Shown here: positions 1 through 7,630 of the stretch, in pieces | Layout: each line of letters starts with the position of its first letter | How positions within the stretch are numbered: position 1 is the stretch's first letter | NCBI GenBank assembly: GCA_012729015.1 | Contig: JAAYDY010000099.1 | Span: 1 to 64,000, forward strand | Direction of reading: 5' to 3' | Source of the DNA: Phycisphaerae bacterium | GTDB taxonomy: Bacteria; Planctomycetota; Phycisphaerae; FEN-1346; JAACEH01 | Length of the DNA stretch: 64,000 nucleotides | Translations under genes and position numbers: made by a program | The notes under the pieces: generated by a model | The model's database searches: none | Told to the model about the DNA's origin: nothing | What the model saw: only the letters and a program-made list of their open reading frames with translations

Positions 1-35
1 CTGTCCAGCAGCCGCACGCCGATACTCTGTACCAT
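1..35 (-). CDS. Truncated CDS, N-terminus only
   Basis: Only the first 11 codons lie in the window, reading MVQSIGVRLLD and running off the left edge. The start is supported by an AGGAGG ribosome binding site about 8 bases before the ATG. No function can be assigned. A 13-bp perfect palindrome sits 27 bases upstream and may be an operator. Confidence 0.6.
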   Translation of the reverse strand, partial: MVQSIGVRLLD

Positions 36-61
36 AGTCCCAGCCTCCTGTGCCGATGGTT

Positions 62-74
62 CTTGTGCCACAAG
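62..74. promoter_or_regulatory. 13-bp palindrome, possible operator
   Basis: CTTGTG-C-CACAAG is a perfect dyad just upstream of the ribosome binding site of the truncated minus-strand gene. Its position would suit a repressor site. No bound protein can be named. Confidence 0.3.
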
Positions 75-162
75 TGCTATCGACTACAGGAGGCTTTCTT
101 CATGGACCCTAACTGAACCGTATTGGGTCTTGCCCGCCGTGCGGATCGTCCCGATCCGTCGG

Positions 163-549
163 CTACGATCGTCTCCGCTTCTGGAGACGGTCGATGAGTT
201 TCTCGACGCGCATGTCGGCCAGGTCGGCCACCCAGTGGGCCAGCCACGCCGCCAGGCAGAGCAGGACTGTGCGGACGCCCGCCTCGGCGATGGTCGAGAT
301 GCCTGCCAGAAACGCTTCGAACTTGTCGAACATGAGCGGCAACGCCGCCAGAACACTGGCCACGAACCACGTGATGGCCGCGATGCCCAGCAGACGCGCC
401 AGGATGTGAAGCCAGGGATAGGCCGTCTTGTCGCGAAGCTCGGCCACAATGTCGCGCCGCTCGAAATCCGTCAGGAGATTGGCCAGGCTCTCCTTGTGCG
501 CATTCCACGGCCCGTGGTTCTGCGGGCCCGATTCCTCATGGGCTGCCAT
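163..549 (-). CDS. Small membrane protein, unknown
   Basis: A 128-residue protein starting MAAHEESG. The ATG at 549 follows a GGAGG site with 7 bases spacing, so an in-frame ATG 123 bases further upstream is rejected. After a hydrophilic stretch of about 45 residues come two hydrophobic segments (about 47-72 and 90-112), and the tail is basic (DRLQKRRRS), consistent with a two-pass inner-membrane protein. A charged segment before the first helix (DFERRDIVAELRDKTAYPW) may lie at the membrane surface. No family is recognised and no neighbour explains it. Confidence 0.6.
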   Translation of the reverse strand: MAAHEESGPQNHGPWNAHKESLANLLTDFERRDIVAELRDKTAYPWLHILARLLGIAAITWFVASVLAALPLMFDKFEAFLAGISTIAEAGVRTVLLCLAAWLAHWVADLADMRVEKLIDRLQKRRRS

Positions 550-730
550 GGCGATGCCTCCTTTGTGTCCGACCCCCGCGACGTGACGTGCCGGCGCGAC
601 TACCGCCTCCTGGAATTCAGTATAGACATGAAGCGGATGTGTGCAAGGGGTCGGCTGCTCAGATCGTGTCACGACCCGGCCGCAACGCAGGGCAGGAGGT
701 GCAGGGCAGGGGCGACCGCCTCCGCCAATG

Positions 731-760
731 CAACAGGGGACCGCACGCGGCCCCCTGTTG
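731..760. other. Strong hairpin without T-run
   Basis: CAACAGGGG pairs with CCCCTGTTG across a 12-base loop. No run of T follows on either strand, so it is not a typical terminator. It lies between the small membrane protein gene and the candidate small RNA. Confidence 0.4.
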
Positions 761-831
761 AACCAGCCCCCACCTCCAGCGCAATGGCCCCATACAGGGC
801 ATTACGGAGGGCATGGTATGGCTCTCGGTCT

Positions 832-876
832 AAAAAACAGAGCTGGGCCGAACCCCAGCGCATGTCCGGCCCAGCT
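832..876 (-). terminator. Intrinsic terminator on minus strand
   Basis: AGCTGGGCCG (841-850) and CGGCCCAGCT (867-876) form a perfect 10-bp stem. On the minus strand it is followed by CTG and six T. No minus-strand protein gene lies upstream of it, so it must end a non-coding transcript. Confidence 0.75.
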
Positions 877-996
877 CGAAATCGATTCACCCGATCCTGG
901 TCGGCCTCTGTCGCCGACCGTCATCCCCCCTGAAGCCCCCGGAAGCCGCCCCAACCGCTGCAACCGTCGATTCTGGCTCCCTATCGGCCTCGTTGC
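832..996 (-). ncRNA. Candidate small structured RNA, about 165 nt
   Basis: A near-consensus promoter (TTGCGG, 17 bases, TATACT) and a strong intrinsic terminator on the same strand bracket about 165 bases with no convincing open frame. Within it GGTCGGC and GCCGACC form a perfect 7-bp hairpin with a 7-base loop. A GGCCGAT near the 5' end can pair with ATCGG nearer the 3' end, closing a longer domain. The size is near that of 6S RNA, but the end-to-end rod with central bubble is not evident. It matches none of tmRNA, RNase P or SRP RNA. Confidence 0.5.
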
Positions 997-1002
997 ACCA
1001 CA

Positions 1003-1031
1003 AGTATAAACCACGCTCCGGCCACCCGCAA
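1003..1031 (-). promoter_or_regulatory. Sigma-70-type promoter for the small RNA
   Basis: On the minus strand TTGCGG (1026-1031) is followed after 17 bases by TATACT (1003-1008). Predicted start of transcription is near 996. Confidence 0.6.
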
Positions 1032-1162
1032 CCAGGACAAGTGTATTTTTGTGGCAAAAACCATGCAACAGGCCATGTCGCGGAATACCTTGTGGCACAT
1101 TGGTTTGCGGCCTGCCTGCGGGCTTTCGCGACGATTTCCGCAGCCCCCGTCAGTCTCTTCGG

Positions 1163-1191
1163 TTGACAGCCGTCATGACGCGGAGTATTCT
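1163..1191 (+). promoter_or_regulatory. Sigma-70-type promoter for the regulator array
   Basis: TTGACA (1163-1168), 17-base spacer, TATTCT (1186-1191). Predicted start near 1198, leaving about 70 bases of leader before the first GntR-type gene. The leader holds two imperfect ACCACCAYG motifs that could be operator half-sites. Confidence 0.65.
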
Positions 1192-1267
1192 TCTTTGAAC
1201 CACCACGCTAAACCACCATGCGTGTCCATGGTACTTGGCGTCAGTCGTAAGGGGGGTGGGAGTTGTT

Positions 1268-2380
1268 GTGGAAAGACGTACTCTGGCGGATCTGGTGTGC
1301 GACGGGTTGCTGAGGCGGCTGGCCGACGGGCTCTGGGACGAAGGACAGCGCCTTCCGGTCGTCCGGCAACTGGAGAAGGAATTCACTGTCTCCCGCGTGA
1401 CGATTCTTGCGGCCATGAAGCAGTTGGCCGATGAGGGGCTGATCGCCGTCTCCCCGCGGCACTTCGCCACGGTGGCTCCGGGCGCCGCCGACCGGGCAGC
1501 GAGGTTGCTTGTCGCGAGCCTGGCCGTGCCGGCCCACCGCCGCGTCGCCGTGCTGGTGCCCGAGGCGCATCTGCCGCCCAGGTTCACGTTCGGCCAGGCC
1601 ATCGAAAGGTTTCTGGCGCCGGCGGCCGCCGACAGGAACATGACGGTCAAGGTCGTCCCCTGGCCCGCCAGCGACCAGCCGCGCTTCGTCGAGCGGCTGA
1701 TCCGCCGCGGGTTCATGGGCGCTCTGGCCTTCGGTCTGAGTGGATGGCTTCTGCCCACGGTCTACGAGATGCGGCGGAGGTGCTTTCCGTTGGTCGTCTT
1801 CAACCGCCGCATGCCGGAGACCGACGTCCCGTCGGTCCTTCTGGACGAGCGGGGCGCGGTTCGCAAGATTGCCTCGGCGCTGGCTGCGATGGGCCACCGC
1901 AACATGTGCCTGGTGTACCTGGCCTTCGACGAGCGGCTCGGCGAGGCGCGACAACGCGCCGACGCCTGGGTCGGCTGCCTCGCCGAAGCCGGACTGCTCG
2001 GCGAGTGCACGATGCCGCTCTATTACGTGCGGCCGCGCGACGACGTGGACCTGTTCGCGCCGCTGCTGCGACTGGAGAATCGCCCGACCGCCGTCGTCTT
2101 CGGATACGGGTATCTGCTGGAGAGGTTCCTGATGGGACGCCGCGACCCGGGCCTGCGGTTGCCCGAAGACATGAGCGTGGCCACGTTCGACATGCTGTAC
2201 CGGGTGACGCTGCCGTCGTGGTGTCCGCCGATGACCGCCCTGTACGACGACCCGAGGCGGTCGATCGAGTGCATGATCGAGATGCTCGACCGCATGTGGC
2301 GCGGCGACCGGCATCCGCCCAGCATTCGCGTTCCCATGGACTTACACCGGACCGACAGCATCGGCCCGGCGCCGCATTAG
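1268..2380 (+). CDS. GntR-type regulator with LacI-like sensor, copy 1
   Basis: Predicted DNA-binding repressor or activator of 370 residues. Residues about 1-70 are a GntR winged helix-turn-helix (LPVVRQLEKEFTVSRVTILA). The rest resembles the periplasmic-binding-protein sensor domain of LacI-type regulators and carries the MGHRNMCLV motif that is repeated in all four copies. It ends TDSIGPAPH, comparable to the C-terminal STAPP-like ends of LacI proteins. The GTG at 1268 is chosen because GGGGGG lies about 10 bases upstream; a TTG and a GTG further upstream are less likely. First gene of a four-gene paralogous array. The ligand is unknown, although this chimeric architecture (as in AraR) usually binds sugars. 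Confidence 0.85.
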   Translation: MERRTLADLVCDGLLRRLADGLWDEGQRLPVVRQLEKEFTVSRVTILAAMKQLADEGLIAVSPRHFATVAPGAADRAARLLVASLAVPAHRRVAVLVPEAHLPPRFTFGQAIERFLAPAAADRNMTVKVVPWPASDQPRFVERLIRRGFMGALAFGLSGWLLPTVYEMRRRCFPLVVFNRRMPETDVPSVLLDERGAVRKIASALAAMGHRNMCLVYLAFDERLGEARQRADAWVGCLAEAGLLGECTMPLYYVRPRDDVDLFAPLLRLENRPTAVVFGYGYLLERFLMGRRDPGLRLPEDMSVATFDMLYRVTLPSWCPPMTALYDDPRRSIECMIEMLDRMWRGDRHPPSIRVPMDLHRTDSIGPAPH

Positions 2381-2400
2381 CGCTCCAACGCGGGATCGCG

Positions 2401-2520
2401 GCATGGGCATTCCGCCCATGCGTCCCACAGGCATCTTGCCCGTGGACAAACCGCGTTGTGCAGGACCAGGATGGCCCTGCGATTCACGGGGCAGGACGCC
2501 CGTGCCACGGTGGAAAGGCC
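2401..2520. repeat. Dispersed palindromic repeat, family A
   Basis: About 120 bases between regulators 1 and 2. It contains GGCATCTTGCCCGTGG, CAGGACCAGGATGGCCCTG and GCCCGTGCCACGG. The same modules in the same order occur at 11138-11238, with related shorter copies at 4874, 14812 and 27398. Non-coding, palindrome-rich. Confidence 0.75.
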
Positions 2521-2577
2521 TCGTGGCGTGGCAGTACGAAGCCGTGGCGCGTACCGGGCAGGGATGGAGACGTTCGC

Positions 2578-3690
2578 GTGACCAGGCACGACAAAGCCCA
2601 GAGCCTTCTGGAGCAACTGCTTCGCTGCATCGTCGCCGGCGACTGGGCCCCAGGCGACGAGCTGCCCACCGTGCGGCAACTGGAACGACGCCTTGCGGCC
2701 TCGCGCGTCACCCTGGTCGAGGCCCTGCGACGGGCGGCCGACGCCGACGTTATCCTGCCCAGGGCCCGCCGCCCCGCCGTCCTGACGCCCGACGCCGCCG
2801 AACGGGCCCGCAGCCTTCTGCGAGCCATGCGATCCGACGATGTGCATCGCCGAGTCGCCCTGCTGGTTCCCCAGTCCGTCCTGCCTCTGCGGTATCACCA
2901 TCGCGACCTGTTCGAGGCCCATCTGCCGGCCCGGGCCGCCGAACGCCACATCGACATCCGCATCGTCCCGTGGCCCATCGCCGGACAGCAGGAGTTTGTC
3001 GAGAGGCTGATCCGGGACGACTTCGGCGCCGCACTGGCCATGGGCGTCAAGGCCGAGCACCTGCTCACCCTGCATCTGCTCCGCCAGCACCGATTTCCCG
3101 TCCTGGTCTTCAACCGTCAGGTTCCCGACCTGCCGTTTCCATCCATCGCGTTCGACGAGTACGCCGCCGCGCAACGCATCGCCCACACGCTGGCCGACCT
3201 CGGCCATCGCAACCTATGTCTCGTCTACCCAGCCTACGACGAGCGGCTGGGGTTCGGCGAGTCGCGCGTCAACGGCTGGATCGACTTCCTCCATGGCCAG
3301 GGCCTGCTCGATCACTGCGCCGTGCCCGTCTACTATGTCGCCACGAAGCAGGAGTCCGACCTTTTCGCGCCGCTGCTGCGGCTCAGGAACCGGCCCACCG
3401 CCATCGTCTTCGGATACGTCGGCCTGTGGAAAGAGTTCGTCGCGCGGCATCCGGCGGCCCCGTTCCGCGTGCCGCAGGACGTCTCGCTGGCCGTCTTCAA
3501 CTACCACGGACACACGGACGAGCCCGCCTGGTGCCCGCCCGTGGCGGCCGTCATGGACAACGTCGAGCAGACCGCCGAACGCATGGCCGACATGCTGGAC
3601 CGCATGCTCGGCGGCCAACTGGCCCCCGGGGATGTCGTGGTGCAGCTCCAGATGATGGCCGGACCGAGCATCGGCCCGGCGCCGCAATGA
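2578..3690 (+). CDS. GntR-type regulator with LacI-like sensor, copy 2
   Basis: Second of four tandem paralogues, 370 residues. The N-terminal winged helix reads PTVRQLERRLAASRVTLVEA. The sensor domain keeps LADLGHRNLCLVYPAYDERL and RPTAIVFGY, and the tail is GPSIGPAPQ. The start is GTG with GGAG 8 bases upstream; the reading frame is open far upstream only because the intervening repeat lacks stops. It is closest in sequence pattern to copy 1 (shared YDERLG, LFAPLLRL.NRPTA). A family-A repeat separates the two, so it may have its own transcription or be read through from the 1163 promoter. Confidence 0.85.
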   Translation: MTRHDKAQSLLEQLLRCIVAGDWAPGDELPTVRQLERRLAASRVTLVEALRRAADADVILPRARRPAVLTPDAAERARSLLRAMRSDDVHRRVALLVPQSVLPLRYHHRDLFEAHLPARAAERHIDIRIVPWPIAGQQEFVERLIRDDFGAALAMGVKAEHLLTLHLLRQHRFPVLVFNRQVPDLPFPSIAFDEYAAAQRIAHTLADLGHRNLCLVYPAYDERLGFGESRVNGWIDFLHGQGLLDHCAVPVYYVATKQESDLFAPLLRLRNRPTAIVFGYVGLWKEFVARHPAAPFRVPQDVSLAVFNYHGHTDEPAWCPPVAAVMDNVEQTAERMADMLDRMLGGQLAPGDVVVQLQMMAGPSIGPAPQ

Positions 3691-3739
3691 ACGATTCAGG
3701 TCGGTGGCCGCCTCGGGCGGCAGGGGGGATGGACTCGCT

Positions 3740-4849
3740 GTGAAGAAGCCGGATCGAGCCGATACCGTTCTGAGATCCCTGCTGCGCGAGATGGCATGCA
3801 ACCGCTGGCCCGCAGGCTCACGACTGCCTCCGGTGCGGCAGTTGGAGGCCGAGTTCCTGACCTCGCGGCTCACGATGCTCGAAGTCATCCACCGGGCCGA
3901 GGGCGCCGGACTGCTGACCGTCAGGCCGAGGCAGGGGGCCACCGTTCGTCCCGACGCCCCGCAACGGGCCGTCGCCCTCCTGGCCGCGCGACGCGCCGCC
4001 AATCGGGGAAGACGACTCGCCATTCTCATCCCCGACTACTACATGCCCGTCACATACTATCGCGAGTTCGCGCAGGGCCTCATCGACGCCGCCGTCCAGC
4101 AGGACATCGCCGCCGAAGTCGTCGAGATTCCCGTTTTCAACCAGGTGGGCTTTGCCGCCGAGTTCGCCTCGCGCGGATTCTCCGCCGCCGCCGTCCTCGG
4201 CTACGCCCAGAGCTACCTCGTCGCCGTCCACATTCTCATGCAGCAGCGGTTTCCCATCCTGCTGCTGAACCGTCGGCCCAGGTCGCTCGATCTGCCCTGG
4301 GTGAACCAGGACGAGGCCGGAGCCGTGTACGCGGCCGTCGCCCGACTGACCGCCCTCGGCCACCGCAACCTCTGCCTCGTCCGGCGGCCTCTCGATGTCG
4401 GCCCCGTTCAACTCTTGACACGCGAAATGGCCTGGGTCCGCACCCTGCGGCGGGCCGGCCTGCTCGGCGAGTGCGCGCTGCCGCTGTTCTATGTCCCCTT
4501 CGCCGACGTGAACCTGACCCTGGGCGGCCTGTTCAGTCACCCGCAACGTCCCACGGCCGTCGTCTTCGAAAACGGCGACCTCTGCGAGCGGTTTCTCAGG
4601 AGCCCGAAGTTCAGCCACTTGAGCATTCCCCGCGACCTGAGCCTCGTGACCTTCGACCGCATTCACGAGGACGGGTGGCTGGTGGACTGCCCGCCGGTGA
4701 CCACCATCGAGCCCGACCGGCACGCCCTGATGTCCGCCATTGTCCAGCGGGTGGGCGAGATGTTCGCCGGAACCGTCAGGCCCGAGAACGGGCTCGTGCC
4801 CATGACGTTACGCGTGACCGACAGCATCGCGCCGCCGGGAGGACGATAG
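3740..4849 (+). CDS. GntR-type regulator with LacI-like sensor, copy 3
   Basis: Third paralogue, 369 residues, 49 bases after copy 2 with no repeat between them, so the two are probably co-transcribed. Helix-turn-helix PPVRQLEAEFLTSRLTMLEV; sensor motifs TALGHRNLCLV and RPTAVVFENGDLCERF; tail VTDSIAPPGGR. The GTG start has AGGGGGG about 11 bases upstream. It resembles copy 4 more than copies 1 and 2 in the ligand domain (LNRRPRSLDLPWV against MRQVPSLDLPWV), which suggests two rounds of duplication. Confidence 0.85.
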   Translation: MKKPDRADTVLRSLLREMACNRWPAGSRLPPVRQLEAEFLTSRLTMLEVIHRAEGAGLLTVRPRQGATVRPDAPQRAVALLAARRAANRGRRLAILIPDYYMPVTYYREFAQGLIDAAVQQDIAAEVVEIPVFNQVGFAAEFASRGFSAAAVLGYAQSYLVAVHILMQQRFPILLLNRRPRSLDLPWVNQDEAGAVYAAVARLTALGHRNLCLVRRPLDVGPVQLLTREMAWVRTLRRAGLLGECALPLFYVPFADVNLTLGGLFSHPQRPTAVVFENGDLCERFLRSPKFSHLSIPRDLSLVTFDRIHEDGWLVDCPPVTTIEPDRHALMSAIVQRVGEMFAGTVRPENGLVPMTLRVTDSIAPPGGR

Positions 4850-4873
4850 CCGTCCGCGGAAATGAGGTGTTTC

Positions 4874-4975
4874 GTGGCACGGGCATCTTGCCCGTGCGTG
4901 GCAGGACCATCCTGGTCCTGCGTCGGCCGTTCTGCCACGAGCTTGCCTGCTCGTGGGACGCCTGGCAGGGCGTCC
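4874..4975. repeat. Dispersed palindromic repeat, family A
   Basis: Contains GGCACGGGCATCTTGCCCGTG-like and AGGACCATCCTGGTCCTG palindromes, plus a CACGAGCTTGCCTGCTCGTG palindrome absent from the other copies. Lies between regulators 3 and 4. Confidence 0.7.
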
Positions 4976-5034
4976 TCAATCGCCTGCCGGGGGCCGCCGA
5001 CGCCCCGCGCTGAGGACATGGGAGGGATGGGACC

Positions 5035-6174
5035 ATGGGTAAGCCACACAAGGACGTGGCCGATCGCGTTTTCGAGGAACTGCTCGGGCAACTCGCCACC
5101 GGACACTGGCTGCCCGGCGAACGGCTGCCGCCCGTGCGCCGGCTCGAAGCGATGTTCCACACATCGCACCTGACCATGCTCAAGGTGCTGCGACACGCCG
5201 CCGACCAGCGGCTCGTGTCCATCGAGCCGCGACGCGCCGCCACGGTCCGCGAGGGCGTCGTCGAGAGGGCCGCACGCCTCCTGGCTGTCCGACAGGCCGA
5301 CCTCCACAACCGACGTCTCGCCGTCCTGATCCCCGACCGCTATCTGCCGCTTCAACCCAACAACGTCCTCGGCATCACCGTCAATGTTCTCGTGGACGAA
5401 GCCCTGCGGCGCGGCTTGGCCGCCGAGGTCGTCCAGTGGCCTCTGCTCGACCAGGTCTCCTTCGTCCAGCGGTTCACCGCCCAGGGCTACGCCGCCGCGC
5501 TGGCCGTCAGCTTCCTCTCGGGGTATCTCACGACCCTGCACCTGCTCAAGGAGCAGAAGTTTCCCGTCCTGCTGGTCATGCGACAGGTGCCCAGCCTCGA
5601 CCTCCCCTGGGTCATCCCCGACTCCTACGGCGCCGCGCAGCACATGGCCAAGGTGCTGGCCGACCTCGGCCACCGCAATCTCTGCATGGTCGGCCGGGCC
5701 CACGACACCCTTTTCTCCAGGTTCGATTTCCAGCACGACGGATGGATGGACTACCTCAAGGAATCCGGGCTCATCCGCACGTGCTCGTTTCCCTTCTACT
5801 ACGTGCGGCTCTACGACAACGACCTGTTCATCGACCCGATCTTCGACCACCCCAACGGGCCCACGGCCGTCGTCTTCGAGGGCGGCACCCTCTGCGCCGA
5901 CTTCCTCGGCAAGAAGCGATTCGCCCACCTCCGCATTCCCCAGGACGTCAGCATCTGCTCCTTTAACTGGATGCCCGCAGGCCCGCGAGAGGTCGCCGCG
6001 CCGCCGATCACCGCAGCCACGTTCGACCCCGCCGAGATGGCCCGGGCCATTATCGCCAGCGTCGAGGCCATGATCGCCGGTCACCGCGATCCAGGCAACG
6101 CCACCGTGCCCATGACGCTCCACGTGACCGACAGCATCGCGCCGCCCATGGGCGACCAAGTCCACATTCTCTGA
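5035..6174 (+). CDS. GntR-type regulator with LacI-like sensor, copy 4
   Basis: Fourth paralogue, 379 residues. The ATG has a GGGAGGGATGGG site directly upstream. Winged helix PPVRRLEAMFHTSHLTMLKV at about residues 33-52; sensor with LADLGHRNLCMVGRAHD and GPTAVVFEGGTLCADFLG; ends VTDSIAPPMGDQVHIL, slightly longer than its sisters. No transporter or enzyme operon lies next to the array, so the targets must be elsewhere. The four helix-turn-helix segments differ in the recognition helix, so the copies probably read different sites. Confidence 0.85.
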   Translation: MGKPHKDVADRVFEELLGQLATGHWLPGERLPPVRRLEAMFHTSHLTMLKVLRHAADQRLVSIEPRRAATVREGVVERAARLLAVRQADLHNRRLAVLIPDRYLPLQPNNVLGITVNVLVDEALRRGLAAEVVQWPLLDQVSFVQRFTAQGYAAALAVSFLSGYLTTLHLLKEQKFPVLLVMRQVPSLDLPWVIPDSYGAAQHMAKVLADLGHRNLCMVGRAHDTLFSRFDFQHDGWMDYLKESGLIRTCSFPFYYVRLYDNDLFIDPIFDHPNGPTAVVFEGGTLCADFLGKKRFAHLRIPQDVSICSFNWMPAGPREVAAPPITAATFDPAEMARAIIASVEAMIAGHRDPGNATVPMTLHVTDSIAPPMGDQVHIL

Positions 6175-6180
6175 GTGCGA

Positions 6181-6278
6181 GTACGCAGGTCGGGTCAATC
6201 GAGGTGATGAAGGTACGTAGGTCGGGTCAGTACCTAGGTCGGGTCAACAGCACGCAGGTCGGGTCAACAGACCCGACA
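6181..6278 (+). repeat. Four copies of an AGGTCGGGTCA repeat, family D
   Basis: GTACGCAGGTCGGGTCAA and three close variants occur within 98 bases with irregular spacing, the last continuing into CAGACCCGAC, which makes an inverted repeat. A related single copy lies near 37935-37965. Confidence 0.7.
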
Positions 6279-6295
6279 TCCCAACGCATCTGCCG

Positions 6296-6422
6296 GGTGC
6301 CATGCCTGCCCCGTCAGGCATGGGCAAGTCTCCGTGCCCTTCCGCGTGGCTGCCCCTCGACAGGCTCGGAACCTGACGGCCCCTCGACGGTGCTCGGGAA
6401 CTGCGTCAAGCAGCCACCCTGC
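6296..6422. repeat. Dispersed palindromic repeat, family C, full length
   Basis: About 125 bases. Starts GGTGCCATGCCTGCCCC with an inverted CAGGCATG, then CCTTCCGCGTGGCTGCC, then CTCGACGGTGCTCGGGAAC and ends CAGCCACCCTGCC. An inverted, nearly complete copy is at 57735-57862. Confidence 0.8.
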
Positions 6423-6444
6423 CGGTCCGGTCACCTCAGCGGCT

Positions 6445-7626
6445 TCACCGCGAGCCGACGATCTCCAGTTCCAGCCGGGCTCCCGCGCTGCGTGACGTGA
6501 CCGTGTCCTCGACAGCGACCTTCAACGCATAGCGACCCGCCGCCAGATTCGTCGGCAGCGGCAGCGTCGTCCGCAGGAAGAAGTCCTGCCGTGGCGTGCG
6601 GCACGTGTCGTCGATGTTCTCGAAACTGTGACGCCACACGACGGTTCCCTGTTCGTTCTCCAGGCTCAGCCGCTGCGCCAGACGCACGTGGTGCAACCCG
6701 TCGCCTTCGCGGCGACTCGTGAAACGCCGGACCTCCGTGTACAGCAGCAGGCTCTGGCCGGGCACGAACCGGTTCGCCGTCGGCGGCGTGTAAACGCCGA
6801 ATCCCTGGATATCGTTGCAGAACCGTACCTCGCCCAGCGCCAGCGGCGCCTCGGACAAGAGGTCCGACCGCACTTCCTCCATCGCGTCAAGCACCTCGCC
6901 GGCGTGCGTCGCCCGGTCGGTCCCCGGCGTCCGGTCGCGCGCCACCATCATCGTCCAGACCAGATCGCGCCACAGTTTCTGCTCAGCCGGCGGCAGGCCG
7001 GGAATCGCTTCCAGGCTCTTTTCATCCTGTCCGGCCGCGAAATACAGCAGCCGCAGCGTCCGCGCCACCTCCACGTCCGCCGGTCTCTTCGCGGCCATCG
7101 CCTCGTACCGCTCGATCAGCGTCTGGAGCGTCACGGCCTCGGCCGGCGTGGCCGTCGGCGCGACGGCTGTCGCCGAAGAGCCATCCTTCGCGGCGCCCGT
7201 CTCCGCCGCCACGGGACGCACCGCCGTCAGGCTCACTTCGCCCGCCTCACGCCGCGCCTCGCCCGCCGCCGGCGCGACCGGTGAAGGCGTCTGCCGGGTG
7301 CCGCCTGTGGCAGTCGGACCGCGCGGCGGCGCCTTGGTGCGATCGGCCATTGCGGCCTCCAGTTCGGCCACCTGCCGCGCCACCTCGTCCGGCGACGCCG
7401 TCGGACGGCCGCCCGTGGCGCCCTGCGACGATGCCGCCTCGTTGTCCGTGGCCGCGGCCGCCGACGGATTGGCCGCCGCCGAGGCGCCCGACTCCGACGA
7501 CCCGGTCCCCGCGCCTGCGGGCGGCGCCTCGCCTGTCGGCGATCCCGGTTTCCACCGGCAACCCGGCCCGCACAGCACCAGCGCCGCCGCGGCGACAAGA
7601 ACGATCCATGCCCGTTTTCCGTTCAT
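6445..7626 (-). CDS. Exported lipoprotein, unknown function
   Basis: 393 residues. The N-terminus MNGKRAWIVLVAAAALVLCG runs into PGC, a lipobox-like end to a signal peptide, so the protein is probably lipid-anchored at Cys23. Residues 24-170 are low-complexity Ala/Gly/Ser/Thr-rich. Residues about 180-260 look helical (TLIERYEAMAAKRPADVEVA, a TPR-like segment). The last 130 residues form a folded domain with several beta strands ending LAAGRYALKVAVEDTVTSRS. The ATG has GAGGTGA 6 bases upstream. It starts 4 bases after the holA stop codon, so the two are almost certainly one transcript. Confidence 0.75.
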   Translation of the reverse strand: MNGKRAWIVLVAAAALVLCGPGCRWKPGSPTGEAPPAGAGTGSSESGASAAANPSAAAATDNEAASSQGATGGRPTASPDEVARQVAELEAAMADRTKAPPRGPTATGGTRQTPSPVAPAAGEARREAGEVSLTAVRPVAAETGAAKDGSSATAVAPTATPAEAVTLQTLIERYEAMAAKRPADVEVARTLRLLYFAAGQDEKSLEAIPGLPPAEQKLWRDLVWTMMVARDRTPGTDRATHAGEVLDAMEEVRSDLLSEAPLALGEVRFCNDIQGFGVYTPPTANRFVPGQSLLLYTEVRRFTSRREGDGLHHVRLAQRLSLENEQGTVVWRHSFENIDDTCRTPRQDFFLRTTLPLPTNLAAGRYALKVAVEDTVTSRSAGARLELEIVGSR

Positions 7627-7630
7627 GAGT

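Noticed and set aside
103-117. Plus-strand ATG after AGGAGG giving a four-codon peptide (MDPN)
   Set aside because: Too short to support, and no gene follows on that strand for which it could be a leader.
832-996. Identification of the small RNA as 6S RNA
   Set aside because: Size fits, but the 3' terminator hairpin is separate and no long end-to-end rod with a central bubble can be drawn.
4868-4895. TGGCACGGGCATCTTGC in family-A repeats as a sigma-54 promoter
   Set aside because: GG and GC elements are 12 bases apart instead of 10, and the motif belongs to a palindromic repeat not placed consistently before genes.
6181-6278. CRISPR-like array
   Set aside because: Repeats of about 14 bases with irregular, very short spacers and no cas genes.
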